Assembly (NCBI GenBank): GCA_029974835.1
Contig: JARKQN010000115.1
Location: forward strand, 1-51,496
Direction: 5' to 3'
Length of the DNA: 51,496 bases
Source of the DNA: Bacteroidales bacterium
GTDB lineage: Bacteria; Bacteroidota; Bacteroidia; Bacteroidales; VadinHA17
Part shown: one piece after another, positions 33,656-41,360 of the stretch
How positions within the stretch are numbered: the stretch's first letter is position 1
Layout of the letters: every line of letters begins with the position of its first letter
Program-made: the position numbers and the translations under genes
Notes under the pieces: model-generated
Databases searched by the model: none
What the model was told of the DNA's origin: nothing
The model's input: only the letters and a program-made list of their open reading frames with translations

Positions 33656-34498
33656 GTGAGCAATTTTCTGACCCGTACAATAACTGGTGTTTTTATAGTT
33701 CTTTTTATTTTCGGCGGCTTCTGGCTGCATCCGGTTTCGTTTTTTCTTACCGGACTTATCATTGCCGCCGGCTGCCAGTTTGAGTATTACCGGTTAATGA
33801 AAACCGCCGGTATAAGACCACAGATGCTTACCGGAATGTTTGCGGGCATGTCAATGTACACCGTCGCCACACTTGTGGCCGCAGGTCTTGCCTCATACCG
33901 GCTCTTTCTGTTATTGCCAGGTTTTGTAATTCTGATACTGATTACCGAACTGTTCCGCAGGCAGGCAAGACCATTTGACTCGCTCGCCCATACTTTCCTT
34001 CCCCTTGCATATATCATACTGCCTCTCTCATTAATGCCTTTTTCAGCTTTCTCCCATACGGGAATAAAAACCCTGCTGAGCCATGGCGATTATACATTCT
34101 CTCCGGGTATTGTTCTGGGTTTCCTTGCACTCCTGTGGATTAATGACACTGGTGCTTATCTTTCCGGTATTACTTTCGGGAAACACCGCCTTTTTGAAAG
34201 AATATCCCCGGGGAAAACATGGGAAGGCTTTGCGGGCGGACTGTTAATGACCATGGCAGCATCGTTTCTTCTTGTGTATTGGCCCGGAATAACCGGCTGG
34301 TCAGGATGGATGATCCTTGCGGTTATTGTTTCGGTCGCAGGGACCCTTGGCGATCTGACAGAGTCAATGCTTAAAAGAAGCCTGAATCTGAAGGATTCCG
34401 GCACTATTATGCCGGGTCACGGCGGTTTCCTCGACAGGTTCGACAGTATTCTGGTCGCTTTCCCGGTGGCCTTTATATACTTCATCCTTTTTGGTTGA
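33656..34498 (+). CDS. cdsA: Phosphatidate cytidylyltransferase
   Basis: CdsA makes CDP-diacylglycerol from phosphatidate and CTP, the precursor of all phospholipids here. The 280-residue protein has about eight membrane helices. The signature is near the C-terminus: SMLKRSLNLKDSGTIMPGHGG followed by FLDRFDS at about residues 239-266, which includes the K-D, H-G-G and D-R-x-D residues. WINDTGAYLSG and GKHRLFERISPGKTWEG near 161-188 are also typical. The start is GTG, 2 bp after the DUF2007 gene. Together with psd 39 bp downstream and pssA at 41.3 kb it completes phosphatidylethanolamine synthesis. Confidence 0.95.
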   Translation: MSNFLTRTITGVFIVLFIFGGFWLHPVSFFLTGLIIAAGCQFEYYRLMKTAGIRPQMLTGMFAGMSMYTVATLVAAGLASYRLFLLLPGFVILILITELFRRQARPFDSLAHTFLPLAYIILPLSLMPFSAFSHTGIKTLLSHGDYTFSPGIVLGFLALLWINDTGAYLSGITFGKHRLFERISPGKTWEGFAGGLLMTMAASFLLVYWPGITGWSGWMILAVIVSVAGTLGDLTESMLKRSLNLKDSGTIMPGHGGFLDRFDSILVAFPVAFIYFILFG

Positions 34499-34521
34499 TT
34501 CAACTCTCTTCATTAGTTTTG
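34490..34521 (+). promoter_or_regulatory. Promoter of psd-fprA
   Basis: TTTG at 34490-34493, 20 bp, TAGTTTTG at 34514-34521, at the end of cdsA and 16 bp before the psd ATG. It would allow psd and fprA to be transcribed apart from the ftsH-cdsA unit. Confidence 0.72.
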
Positions 34522-34537
34522 TACGCAAATTTGTGAA

Positions 34538-35194
34538 ATGAGTATACACAGGGAAGGCTATAAAATTCTATTCTTCGGATTCATTTTCCTGTTAGTGCTT
34601 AATGTGGCGGCAGGTCTTCTTTGGAGCGAATACACACTCTTCAGATGGCTCTTCATGATAGGCTCCCTCACCCTGTACCTCTTCATTCTATTCTTCTTCC
34701 GCCTCCCGGAAAGAACCCTCGAACCAGTTGAGGGACTCGTCTATTCACCTGCAGACGGGAAAATAGTGGTTATCGAGGAGACACACGAAAAGGAGTATTT
34801 TAATGATAACAGGCTCCAGATTTCCGTCTTCATGTCTCCTTTCAATATGCACAGCAACAGGTACCCCGTCTCAGGCAGGGTGAAGTACGTCAATCACATG
34901 CCCGGAAAAAACATTGTGGCATGGCATCCGAAATCCTCCGAACTAAACGAAAGGACGACTGTTGTAATAGAAACGGCAGAAGGAAAAGAAATCCTGGTAA
35001 GACAGATAGCCGGCACTGTGGCAAGAAGGATAGTGACGTATGCCAGGCCAGGCCAGGAAGTGAAACAGGGCGATGAGCTTGGTTTTATAAAATTCGGTTC
35101 ACGCGTCGACCTGTTTCTGCCCATCGGGACTGAGCTCGAAGTGCCTATTCTTCAGCACGTTAAAGCCAATAAAAGTATAATAGCAAAGTTATGA
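34538..35194 (+). CDS. psd: Phosphatidylserine decarboxylase-family protein
   Basis: Psd makes phosphatidylethanolamine from phosphatidylserine with a pyruvoyl group formed by self-cleavage. This 218-residue short (type II) proenzyme has two N-terminal membrane helices (residues about 8-50). SPADGKIVVIEE near 70 and the segment ISVFMSPFNMHSNRYPVSGRV near 92-112 carry the conserved H. The cleavage motif is in GFIKFGSRVDLFLP near 183-196, where cleavage between Gly and Ser would leave the pyruvoyl group on the short alpha chain. It overlaps fprA by four bases. The partner PssA is encoded at 41.3-42.0 kb. Confidence 0.92.
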   Translation: MSIHREGYKILFFGFIFLLVLNVAAGLLWSEYTLFRWLFMIGSLTLYLFILFFFRLPERTLEPVEGLVYSPADGKIVVIEETHEKEYFNDNRLQISVFMSPFNMHSNRYPVSGRVKYVNHMPGKNIVAWHPKSSELNERTTVVIETAEGKEILVRQIAGTVARRIVTYARPGQEVKQGDELGFIKFGSRVDLFLPIGTELEVPILQHVKANKSIIAKL

Positions 35195-36444
35195 TCAAGG
35201 GAAACACCAACAGAGAACCCGACAATAAAATTATCGATATAACCAGTGATGTCAAATGGATCGGGGTGCTCGATTATGATATCGTAACGTTTGATATCGT
35301 GATGACCACCGAATTCGGCACAACATATAATTCCTATTTTATAAATGCCGAAAAGAAGGCGATAGTTGAAGGAGCCAAGGAGAAATTCAGCGATATTCAT
35401 ATAGGCAAAATCAGGCAGCTGACCGATCCGGAGAAGATAGAATACATTATCCTTGACCATACCGAACCTGATCATTCGGGCAATGTGTCTAAACTTCTCG
35501 ATATTTGTCCAAATGCCACGATAGTCGGCAGCGGGAATGCCATCAGGTACCTTTCCGACATCACCAACAGGCAGTTCAGGTCGCTTGCCGTTAAGGACGG
35601 CGACACTCTCAGTCTGGGCAACAAGACTCTCCGGTTTATCGCAGCTCCGAACCTTCACTGGCCCGATTCCATGTTCACATGGCTCGAAGAAGACAGGGTG
35701 CTTTTTACCTGCGACGTATTCGGTGCACATTACTGTTCTCCGGATATTTTCAACGACTTCTCCGATGATTACTATAAGGCTTACAGGTACTATTTCGACG
35801 TGATAATTAAACCTTTCAGCAAATTCGCGCTGAAGGCGATTGAAAAGATTAAAGACCTCAAAACAGACTTTATCTGCACAGGGCATGGCCCGGTTCACCA
35901 CAGGAACATTGAGCATATTGTAGGGCTGACAGAAAAATATGCTGAGGAATATGTCGAACTTACAAAGGGAAGCCAGAGAGTCAATGTCCTGGTTACCTAT
36001 GTTTCAGCCTATGGTTATACCGGGAAAATGGCTGAGACGATAGCTGAAGGCATCAGCGAAGTGTCCGGCTGCATTCCGGTTGTGAAAGATATTGAAACCA
36101 TGCCCCTGGGTGAACTCGATTCAGAGATCACAAAGGCCGATGCCATTCTGGTAGGGTCTCCTACAATTAACCAGAACACGCTCCTTCCTGTTTATAAAAT
36201 GTTTGCAGCCATAAACCCCCTGCGCGACCGCGGTAAACCGGCCGGTTCATTCGGCTCGTACGGATGGAGCGGCGAAGCCCCTTCAATAATCGCAGGGAAC
36301 CTTAAAAACCTTAAACTTTCATATTACGGTGAACCGCTCTCATTTAAATTTTCACCCGATGCCATAAAAAATCAGGCATTAAGGGAATACGGCAGAGCAT
36401 TTGCAGAATACGCCCTCGGTTGCCGTAAGCAAAAACAGGAATAA
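35191..36444 (+). CDS. Flavodiiron protein (FprA-type A flavoprotein)
   Basis: Flavodiiron proteins reduce oxygen to water or NO to N2O in anaerobic and microaerophilic cells. The 417-residue cytoplasmic protein has an N-terminal beta-lactamase-like diiron domain with the ligand set H90-x-E92-x-D94-H95 (LDHTEPDHSG), H in NLHWPDSMF, D in FTCDVFGAHY and H in CTGHGPVHH. A C-terminal flavodoxin domain of about 140 residues has the FMN loop YVSAYGYTGKMAETI near 270-284 and GSYGWSGEAP near 353. There is no rubredoxin tail. It is translationally coupled to psd (ATGA overlap), an unusual partner, and is followed by a terminator. Oxygen versus NO preference cannot be read. Confidence 0.92.
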   Translation: MIKGNTNREPDNKIIDITSDVKWIGVLDYDIVTFDIVMTTEFGTTYNSYFINAEKKAIVEGAKEKFSDIHIGKIRQLTDPEKIEYIILDHTEPDHSGNVSKLLDICPNATIVGSGNAIRYLSDITNRQFRSLAVKDGDTLSLGNKTLRFIAAPNLHWPDSMFTWLEEDRVLFTCDVFGAHYCSPDIFNDFSDDYYKAYRYYFDVIIKPFSKFALKAIEKIKDLKTDFICTGHGPVHHRNIEHIVGLTEKYAEEYVELTKGSQRVNVLVTYVSAYGYTGKMAETIAEGISEVSGCIPVVKDIETMPLGELDSEITKADAILVGSPTINQNTLLPVYKMFAAINPLRDRGKPAGSFGSYGWSGEAPSIIAGNLKNLKLSYYGEPLSFKFSPDAIKNQALREYGRAFAEYALGCRKQKQE

Positions 36445-36478
36445 AAAAAGAGGACCCTCCGGGCCCTCTTTTTTTTAA
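36442..36478. terminator. Bidirectional terminator between fprA and hsp20
   Basis: A run of A residues with AGAGG-CCC pairs with GGG-CCTCT and a run of T residues, around a TCC loop with one mismatched pair. It serves the end of fprA on plus and of hsp20 on minus. Confidence 0.85.
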
Positions 36479-36489
36479 CCCTCGTATCA

Positions 36490-36918
36490 TCACGAAATCT
36501 TAATCTGCCTCGATACCTTGCTCTTGTCTTCATGCTCCTTGGGAAGAACTACCGTAAGGATCCCGTCCTTGTAGTTGGCTTCAATCTTATCCTTGTTGAT
36601 GTTCTCCGGCAGAGAGAAGCTTCTGCAGAACGATGAGTAGCTGAACTCTCTCCTCTTGTAGTCATCACGGTTCTCCTCTTTCTCTTCCTTCTGCTCCGAA
36701 GAGATGGTCAGAATATCATCGTTCAGATCAATCTTCAGATCCTTCCTGTCCATCCCGGGAACGGCAAGATCAAGCGTGAACTTTTTCTCATCCTCCCTTA
36801 TATTGACAGCCGGCATTGTGGTGTGCCTGGTTGTGAAGAAGGGAGCGAAGAAATCATCATCAAACAGGTTCGACCACAGCGAGGGTCTTTCGGCTCTTCT
36901 TGTAATCATCGGTAACAT
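36490..36918 (-). CDS. Small heat shock protein, Hsp20/alpha-crystallin family
   Basis: ATP-independent holdase that binds unfolding proteins in the cytoplasm. The 142-residue protein has an N-terminal segment with LWSNLFDDDFFAPF, the alpha-crystallin domain from about residue 36 (VNIREDEKKFTLDLAVPGMDRKDLKIDL). The conserved end of the domain is NKDKIEANYKDGILTVVLPK, with the A-x-x-x-n-G-x-L motif. It ends in a short tail with a basic I-K-I-S. An AGGAGG ribosome binding site lies 7 bp upstream of the start. It is monocistronic and convergent with fprA. Confidence 0.94.
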   Translation of the reverse strand: MLPMITRRAERPSLWSNLFDDDFFAPFFTTRHTTMPAVNIREDEKKFTLDLAVPGMDRKDLKIDLNDDILTISSEQKEEKEENRDDYKRREFSYSSFCRSFSLPENINKDKIEANYKDGILTVVLPKEHEDKSKVSRQIKIS

Positions 36919-37037
36919 GGCTTTGTCCTCCTGTATTTTAAGTTAAACATTATTTTTTTTGCTTCAATCAGAAATTTACAAGATCCGTTCCATTAAAGAT
37001 TTAATGACAATATGGCTTAAAAATGCGGCTTTCTGAC

Positions 37038-37050
37038 TGTCAATATGACA
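37038..37050. promoter_or_regulatory. Inverted repeat upstream of the AI-2E/cyd operon
   Basis: TGTCA-ATA-TGACA, a perfect 5-bp inverted repeat with three-base spacing, 47 bp upstream of the -7 box at 37097. Could be an activator site. Confidence 0.3.
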
Positions 37051-37071
37051 TATTTATGATTTGTTGGTGTT

Positions 37072-37089
37072 TTTATGAGATCTCATAAA
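37072..37089. promoter_or_regulatory. 18-bp palindrome covering the -33 region of the AI-2E/cyd promoter
   Basis: TTTATGAGATCTCATAAA is a perfect 18-bp palindrome. Its centre is 16 bp upstream of the TAGGTTTG box at 37097-37104, so a bound protein would block or replace -33 contact. The arms (TATGA and TCATA) resemble Crp/Fnr half sites loosely. Confidence 0.5.
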
Positions 37090-37096
37090 TTTCAAT

Positions 37097-37104
37097 TAGG
37101 TTTG
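37097..37104 (+). promoter_or_regulatory. -7 promoter box of the AI-2E/cydAB operon
   Basis: TAGGTTTG, an exact TAnnTTTG box, 19 bp before the ATG. At 21 bp upstream only TTTA is present, within the palindrome. Confidence 0.6.
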
Positions 37105-37123
37105 TAAATCAAACCTGGAAGTG

Positions 37124-38284
37124 ATGAAGAATTTTATCAGGAACATACTGATTATTGCCGGGATAGTATTCCTGGTTTTCTGTTTCTGGTATTTCAGGGA
37201 GATTGTAATATACATTCTGGTATCGGGTGTGCTTTCCATTATGGGAAGGCCTCTTGTGGATCTTTTCGGAAAGATCAGATTCCGTAATTTAGAAATGCCC
37301 AAGGCTATAAGTGCGTTGCTGGCACTGCTGATAATGTGGGGTATGATTTTTCTCTTTTTCTTTATTTTTATTCCACTTATAGCCAATCAGATACAGCAGC
37401 TTTCCTCCATCGACAGCAACAGGCTTGTCAGCATCATAGAAGAGCCTGTCAGGAAAGCCGAGAACCTGCTGAGATCGTTGAACCCCGAACTTGAAAATGT
37501 CTCCGTACGCGAATTCCTGGCATCAAAAATTACAGATGTTCTGAACATCGAGTTTGTACAGGAACTTGTAGGTTCACTGGTGAAAACGATGGGTAACATG
37601 CTGGTTGCTTTCTTCTCGATAAGCTTTATCTCGTTCTTTTTCCTTAAAGACCAGCACCTGTTTTTTGAATCGATCATTATGTGGGTGCCCGACAAGTACA
37701 CCGAAAATGTTACGAGGGCTCTATATTCAATCAAGAACCTGCTTACCAGATATTTCATCGGAATAGTAATACAGAGCACCTGCATAATGATAATGATGAC
37801 CGTCGGGATGACCATTGTAGGGATAGATTTCAGTCAGGCCCTTGTTATGGGATTGATAGCAGGTATTCTCAATGTAATACCGTATGTCGGGCCATGGCTT
37901 GGTTTCTTTATCACTGTAACAATGGGCATAGCTTCGCATCTTAACCAGGATTTCGCAACGGTGGTGAAGCCGCTGGTCTATTATATGGCTATGGTTGTTG
38001 CAATAACCCAGCTTACCGACAACCTCGTTTTTCAGCCTGTCATTTTCTCGAGCAGCGTCAGGGCTCATCCGCTCGAAATTTTTATTGTGGTTCTCGCAGC
38101 AGGCTTTGCGGCAGGAATACCGGGGATGATACTGGGCATACCGGCATATACCGTTTTACGGGTGCTGGCAAGAGAGTTCTTCTACAACCTTAAAGCCGTC
38201 CAGAAGCTTACTTCCGGTTCGCCTGATAATGAGGCAATTATGTCGATGATAAGCAAGGAGGAGGAAAAGGATGGCAAGGAATAG
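37124..38284 (+). CDS. AI-2E family (PerM-like) transporter
   Basis: The 386-residue membrane protein has the family layout. Two or three N-terminal helices include FLVFCFWYFREIVIYILVSGVLSIM, followed by a paired helix LLALLIMWGMIFLFFFIFIPLIANQIQQL. A soluble segment spans residues 95-165, and a C-terminal set of helices contains the hallmark GLIAGILNVIPYVGPWLGFF near 248-267. Members have been linked to autoinducer-2 export, Na+/H+ exchange or other solutes. Substrate cannot be told. ATG at 37124 is preferred to the adjoining GTG. Its end overlaps the DUF4492 gene by 14 bp, so it heads the cytochrome bd operon. Confidence 0.88.
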   Translation: MKNFIRNILIIAGIVFLVFCFWYFREIVIYILVSGVLSIMGRPLVDLFGKIRFRNLEMPKAISALLALLIMWGMIFLFFFIFIPLIANQIQQLSSIDSNRLVSIIEEPVRKAENLLRSLNPELENVSVREFLASKITDVLNIEFVQELVGSLVKTMGNMLVAFFSISFISFFFLKDQHLFFESIIMWVPDKYTENVTRALYSIKNLLTRYFIGIVIQSTCIMIMMTVGMTIVGIDFSQALVMGLIAGILNVIPYVGPWLGFFITVTMGIASHLNQDFATVVKPLVYYMAMVVAITQLTDNLVFQPVIFSSSVRAHPLEIFIVVLAAGFAAGIPGMILGIPAYTVLRVLAREFFYNLKAVQKLTSGSPDNEAIMSMISKEEEKDGKE

Positions 38285-38504
38285 TGCTGCAGCTATCTTC
38301 ACCAGGGTTTTCAGTTTTTACCGCGACGGCTTCAGAAATATGTCCGACTGGGGAAGAAAAGTCTGGATTATAATCATAATCAAGCTGTTTGTGATTTTTG
38401 TTTTGCTCCGACTTCTGTTTTTCCCCGATCTTCTCAAAAAGAACTTTGAAAACGATTCCGAGAGGGGAAATTATATAAGGGAACATTTAATAAACTCTGA
38501 ATAA
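38271..38504 (+). CDS. DUF4492 small membrane protein
   Basis: The 77-residue protein has an amphipathic N-terminus (IFTRVFSFYRDGFRNMSDWGRKVW) and one membrane helix (IIIIIKLFVIFVLLRLLFF, residues about 33-52), then a charged tail. This matches DUF4492, a family regularly encoded just before cydA in Bacteroidota and Campylobacterota. The start is inside the AI-2E gene and the stop is 3 bp before cydA, so it is made with the oxidase. A role as an assembly or accessory subunit of cytochrome bd is a reasonable guess but not established to my knowledge. Confidence 0.82.
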   Translation: MARNSAAAIFTRVFSFYRDGFRNMSDWGRKVWIIIIIKLFVIFVLLRLLFFPDLLKKNFENDSERGNYIREHLINSE

Positions 38505-38507
38505 TAT

Positions 38508-40073
38508 ATGTTTGAAAACATCGATCTGAGCCTTGTAAACTGGTCGAGGGGACAATTTGCCCTGACCGCAGTTTACCACTGGCTTTTTGTGCCCCTTACG
38601 CTCGGATTGTCTTTCATTCTTGCAATGATGGAGACAATCTATGTCCGTACGGGTGATCCCGAATGGAAACGACTTACAAAGTTCTGGATGAAACTCTTCG
38701 GGATCAACTTTGCCATTGGAGTTGCAACGGGGATCATCCTGGAGTTCGAATTCGGAACAAACTGGTCGGCATATTCATGGTTTGTGGGAGATATTTTCGG
38801 TACGCCTCTTGCCATCGAAGGCATAATGGCATTCTTTCTCGAGTCCACTTTCATTGCGGTAATGTTTTTCGGCTGGAACAAAGTGAGCAAAAGATTTCAC
38901 CTGGTTTCCACGTGGCTTGTCGCAATAGGGGCAAATCTTTCCGCCCTTTGGATACTGGTGGCCAATGCCTGGATGCAGAATCCTGCCGGTATGGTATTTA
39001 ATCCCGAAACCGCACGCAACGAAATGAACAGCTTCTGGGAAGTGCTCTTTAACCCGGTGGCAGCAGATAAATTCCTCCACACTATAACCTCAGGATTCGT
39101 GCTGGCGTCCATGTTTGTAGTGGGAATAAGCTCATGGTTTCTTCTGAAAAAGAGAGAGGTCCTCATGGCAAAGAGAAGCATTCTGGTCGCCGGCGTCTTC
39201 GGCCTTCTTGCATCAGTAATGCTGGCACTGACAGGCGATATGTCGGCAAAGACAATCGCAAAATACCAGCCGGTGAAATTTTCTTCTTTCGAAGCCCTTT
39301 ACAACGGAAGAGAGAATGCCCCGCTTGTTGCAGCAGGAATACTCAGAAAGGAAGGGGAGAAAGTGGGGGAGAGGCACCTGCCCTCGTTTGTCTTCAGAAT
39401 TGAAATACCCGGTTTCCTCTCTGTGCTTACGACCGGTGACAAAAACGCTTACGTGCCGGGAATAAATGACTATATCTACGGAAATCCGGAAAGGGGAATT
39501 ATGTCATTCTCTGAAAAGAAAGAGAGGGGTGAAACTGCACGAAAGGCACTTCTCGATTATAAAACTGCCGTCGATAACGGAGAGAAAGAAAAGGCTCTTG
39601 ATCTGGCTGAACAATTCACTTCGGAAGGTTTCCGTGAAAATTATTTCAGATATTTCGGGTATGCATATATTGACAAACCTGAGGATATTATTCCAAATGT
39701 TCAGGTCTCCTTTTACACATTCCACCTGATGGTGATGCTGGGGTTTCTTTTTATACTCCAGTTTGCGGTTGTGCTCTGGCTCCTTTTCGCGGGAAGTCTT
39801 GAACGTTACAGGTGGTGGCTATGGGTAATGCTTCTTTCCATACCTCTTCCTTATCTTGCCAGCGAACTGGGATGGGTTCTGGCCGAGATGGGACGACAGC
39901 CATGGATAATCCAGGACCTTATGCCGGTTCACATAGGAGTTACCAGCCTGAAGGCCGGCAACGTGCAGGTAACCTTCTGGCTGTTTGCACTTCTGTTCAC
40001 CGCACTTCTTGCAGCTGAGGTATCAATAATGGTTAAACAGGTCAGAAAAGGACCCGAAAAAAGGGAGGATTAA
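38508..40073 (+). CDS. cydA: Cytochrome bd quinol oxidase subunit I
   Basis: CydA holds hemes b558, b595 and d and the quinol site. The 521-residue protein has nine or so membrane helices. H24 in AVYHWLFVPLTLGLSF is a likely heme b595 ligand, a later His in DKFLHTITSGF and the Met in a C-terminal helix the heme b558 ligands. The Q-loop follows ALTGDMSAK near residue 245. The C-terminal ELGWVLAEMGRQPW segment is diagnostic. The oxidase reduces oxygen to water with high affinity, suiting low-oxygen habitats. cydB follows by 2 bp. Confidence 0.96.
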   Translation: MFENIDLSLVNWSRGQFALTAVYHWLFVPLTLGLSFILAMMETIYVRTGDPEWKRLTKFWMKLFGINFAIGVATGIILEFEFGTNWSAYSWFVGDIFGTPLAIEGIMAFFLESTFIAVMFFGWNKVSKRFHLVSTWLVAIGANLSALWILVANAWMQNPAGMVFNPETARNEMNSFWEVLFNPVAADKFLHTITSGFVLASMFVVGISSWFLLKKREVLMAKRSILVAGVFGLLASVMLALTGDMSAKTIAKYQPVKFSSFEALYNGRENAPLVAAGILRKEGEKVGERHLPSFVFRIEIPGFLSVLTTGDKNAYVPGINDYIYGNPERGIMSFSEKKERGETARKALLDYKTAVDNGEKEKALDLAEQFTSEGFRENYFRYFGYAYIDKPEDIIPNVQVSFYTFHLMVMLGFLFILQFAVVLWLLFAGSLERYRWWLWVMLLSIPLPYLASELGWVLAEMGRQPWIIQDLMPVHIGVTSLKAGNVQVTFWLFALLFTALLAAEVSIMVKQVRKGPEKRED

Positions 40074-40075
40074 GT

Positions 40076-41206
40076 ATGGCACCAATGATTTCACATGCTT
40101 TTCTGCAGGGCTACTGGTGGATTATCATATCCCTTCTTGCCGGTATTCTGGTTTTCCTTCTCTTTGTACAGGGCGGACAGACGTTCATCTTTTCGCTTCC
40201 CGCCGACGAGCTCAGGAAAAAAATGCTTGTTAATACACTGGGTCGCAAGTGGGAATTTACATTTACAACCCTTGTTACTTTCGGAGGGGCGTTTTTTGCC
40301 TCGTTCCCGCTATTCTACGCAACGAGTTTCGGCGGTGCCTACTGGGTATGGATGGCAATATTGTTCAGCTTTATCATTCAGGCCGTTGCATATGAGTACA
40401 GGTCAAAACCCGCGAATATCTTCGGAACCCGCACATATGATATTTTCCTCCTTATTAACGGATCAGCCGGGCCGTTCCTTCTTGGAACGGCAGTGGCAAC
40501 TTTTTTCACAGGCGCAAATTTCTCACTCGATATCATGAACAGGGTTCAGTGGAATTCTCCATGGCACGGTCTGGAAGCGATTGCTTCATTCCGGAACCTG
40601 TCGCTGGGCTTTGCAGTCCTGTTCCTGTCAAGAGTTAACGGACTCCTCTTTATAATCAAGACAATTGAAGACAACGAGCTGCAGGAAAGGGCCTCCGGAA
40701 AACTCATTATGAACTCATTGTTTTTCCTCCTGTTCTTCCTCTATTTTGTTGTCACACTGTTAACAGCGGAAGGCTTTTCCCTGAACCCGGCCGACGGTAA
40801 AATATTTATGGAGAAATTCAAATACCTTCATAATTTCACCGAAATGCCGCTTGTACTGATTCTGTTTCTGGCAGGCACTCTGGCAGTGTTATATGGCATA
40901 TTTACTGCCCTCTTCAGAAGAAGCAGTTCCTCAGTATGGTTTACCGGAGCCGGTACAATTCTGGTGGTTTTCTCCCTGTTTCTGATACTCGGGTTCAGCA
41001 ATACCGCCTTCTACCCATCATTGTCCGACCTGCAGAGTTCACTGACCATCCATAATGCATCATCAGGCCACTTTACTCTGCGCACAATGATGTTCGTTTC
41101 TTTTGTGATACCGTTTGTAATGGCCTATATATGGTATGCCTGGAGAGCCATAACGAACAGGAAAATAACAGGAGAGGAAATTAATAAGGATGATCACGCT
41201 TATTAA
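40076..41206 (+). CDS. cydB: Cytochrome bd quinol oxidase subunit II
   Basis: The 376-residue CydB partner of CydA has eight or nine membrane helices. It begins with the subunit II landmarks WIIISLLAGILVFLLFVQGGQT and has GRKWEFTFTTLVTFGGAFFASFPLFYATSFGG near residues 50-83, followed by YRSKPAN. The shorter C-terminal half is less conserved, as usual. It lies 2 bp after cydA. A 47-codon gene 10 bp after its stop may encode a third small subunit. Confidence 0.95.
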   Translation: MAPMISHAFLQGYWWIIISLLAGILVFLLFVQGGQTFIFSLPADELRKKMLVNTLGRKWEFTFTTLVTFGGAFFASFPLFYATSFGGAYWVWMAILFSFIIQAVAYEYRSKPANIFGTRTYDIFLLINGSAGPFLLGTAVATFFTGANFSLDIMNRVQWNSPWHGLEAIASFRNLSLGFAVLFLSRVNGLLFIIKTIEDNELQERASGKLIMNSLFFLLFFLYFVVTLLTAEGFSLNPADGKIFMEKFKYLHNFTEMPLVLILFLAGTLAVLYGIFTALFRRSSSSVWFTGAGTILVVFSLFLILGFSNTAFYPSLSDLQSSLTIHNASSGHFTLRTMMFVSFVIPFVMAYIWYAWRAITNRKITGEEINKDDHAY

Positions 41207-41216
41207 ACAGTAAAAT

Positions 41217-41360
41217 ATGTACTTAAATCAGTTGATGATATATCTTTTATGGCCCGCTTTCATTCTTGTCGCCTGGTTCATCATCAGGGCTGCTGTTGTA
41301 CTTTATGAAAGGAAATTCCCTCCGGTGAAGGAGCAGGTATCAGAGCCAGCCAACGAATGA
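41217..41360 (+). CDS. CydX-like 47-residue single-helix membrane protein
   Basis: This small gene begins with ATG at 41217, 10 bp after the cydB stop. The 47 residues consist of a short N-terminus, one hydrophobic helix (LLWPAFILVAWFIIRAAVVLY, residues about 10-30, written here as two overlapping parts LLWPAFILVAWF and AWFIIRAAVVLY) and a charged tail ending EQVSEPANE. Size, membrane topology and place directly after cydB match the CydX-type third subunit that stabilises heme d in E. coli, but sequence identity to CydX is not obvious. The stop overlaps the end of convergent pssA by 21 bp. The ribosome binding site is weak. Confidence 0.6.
   Translation: MYLNQLMIYLLWPAFILVAWFIIRAAVVLYERKFPPVKEQVSEPANE

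Noticed and set aside
35152-35916. 254-codon open frame on the minus strand
   Set aside because: It is antisense to the flavodiiron gene, which has full family motifs. The minus-strand product shows none.
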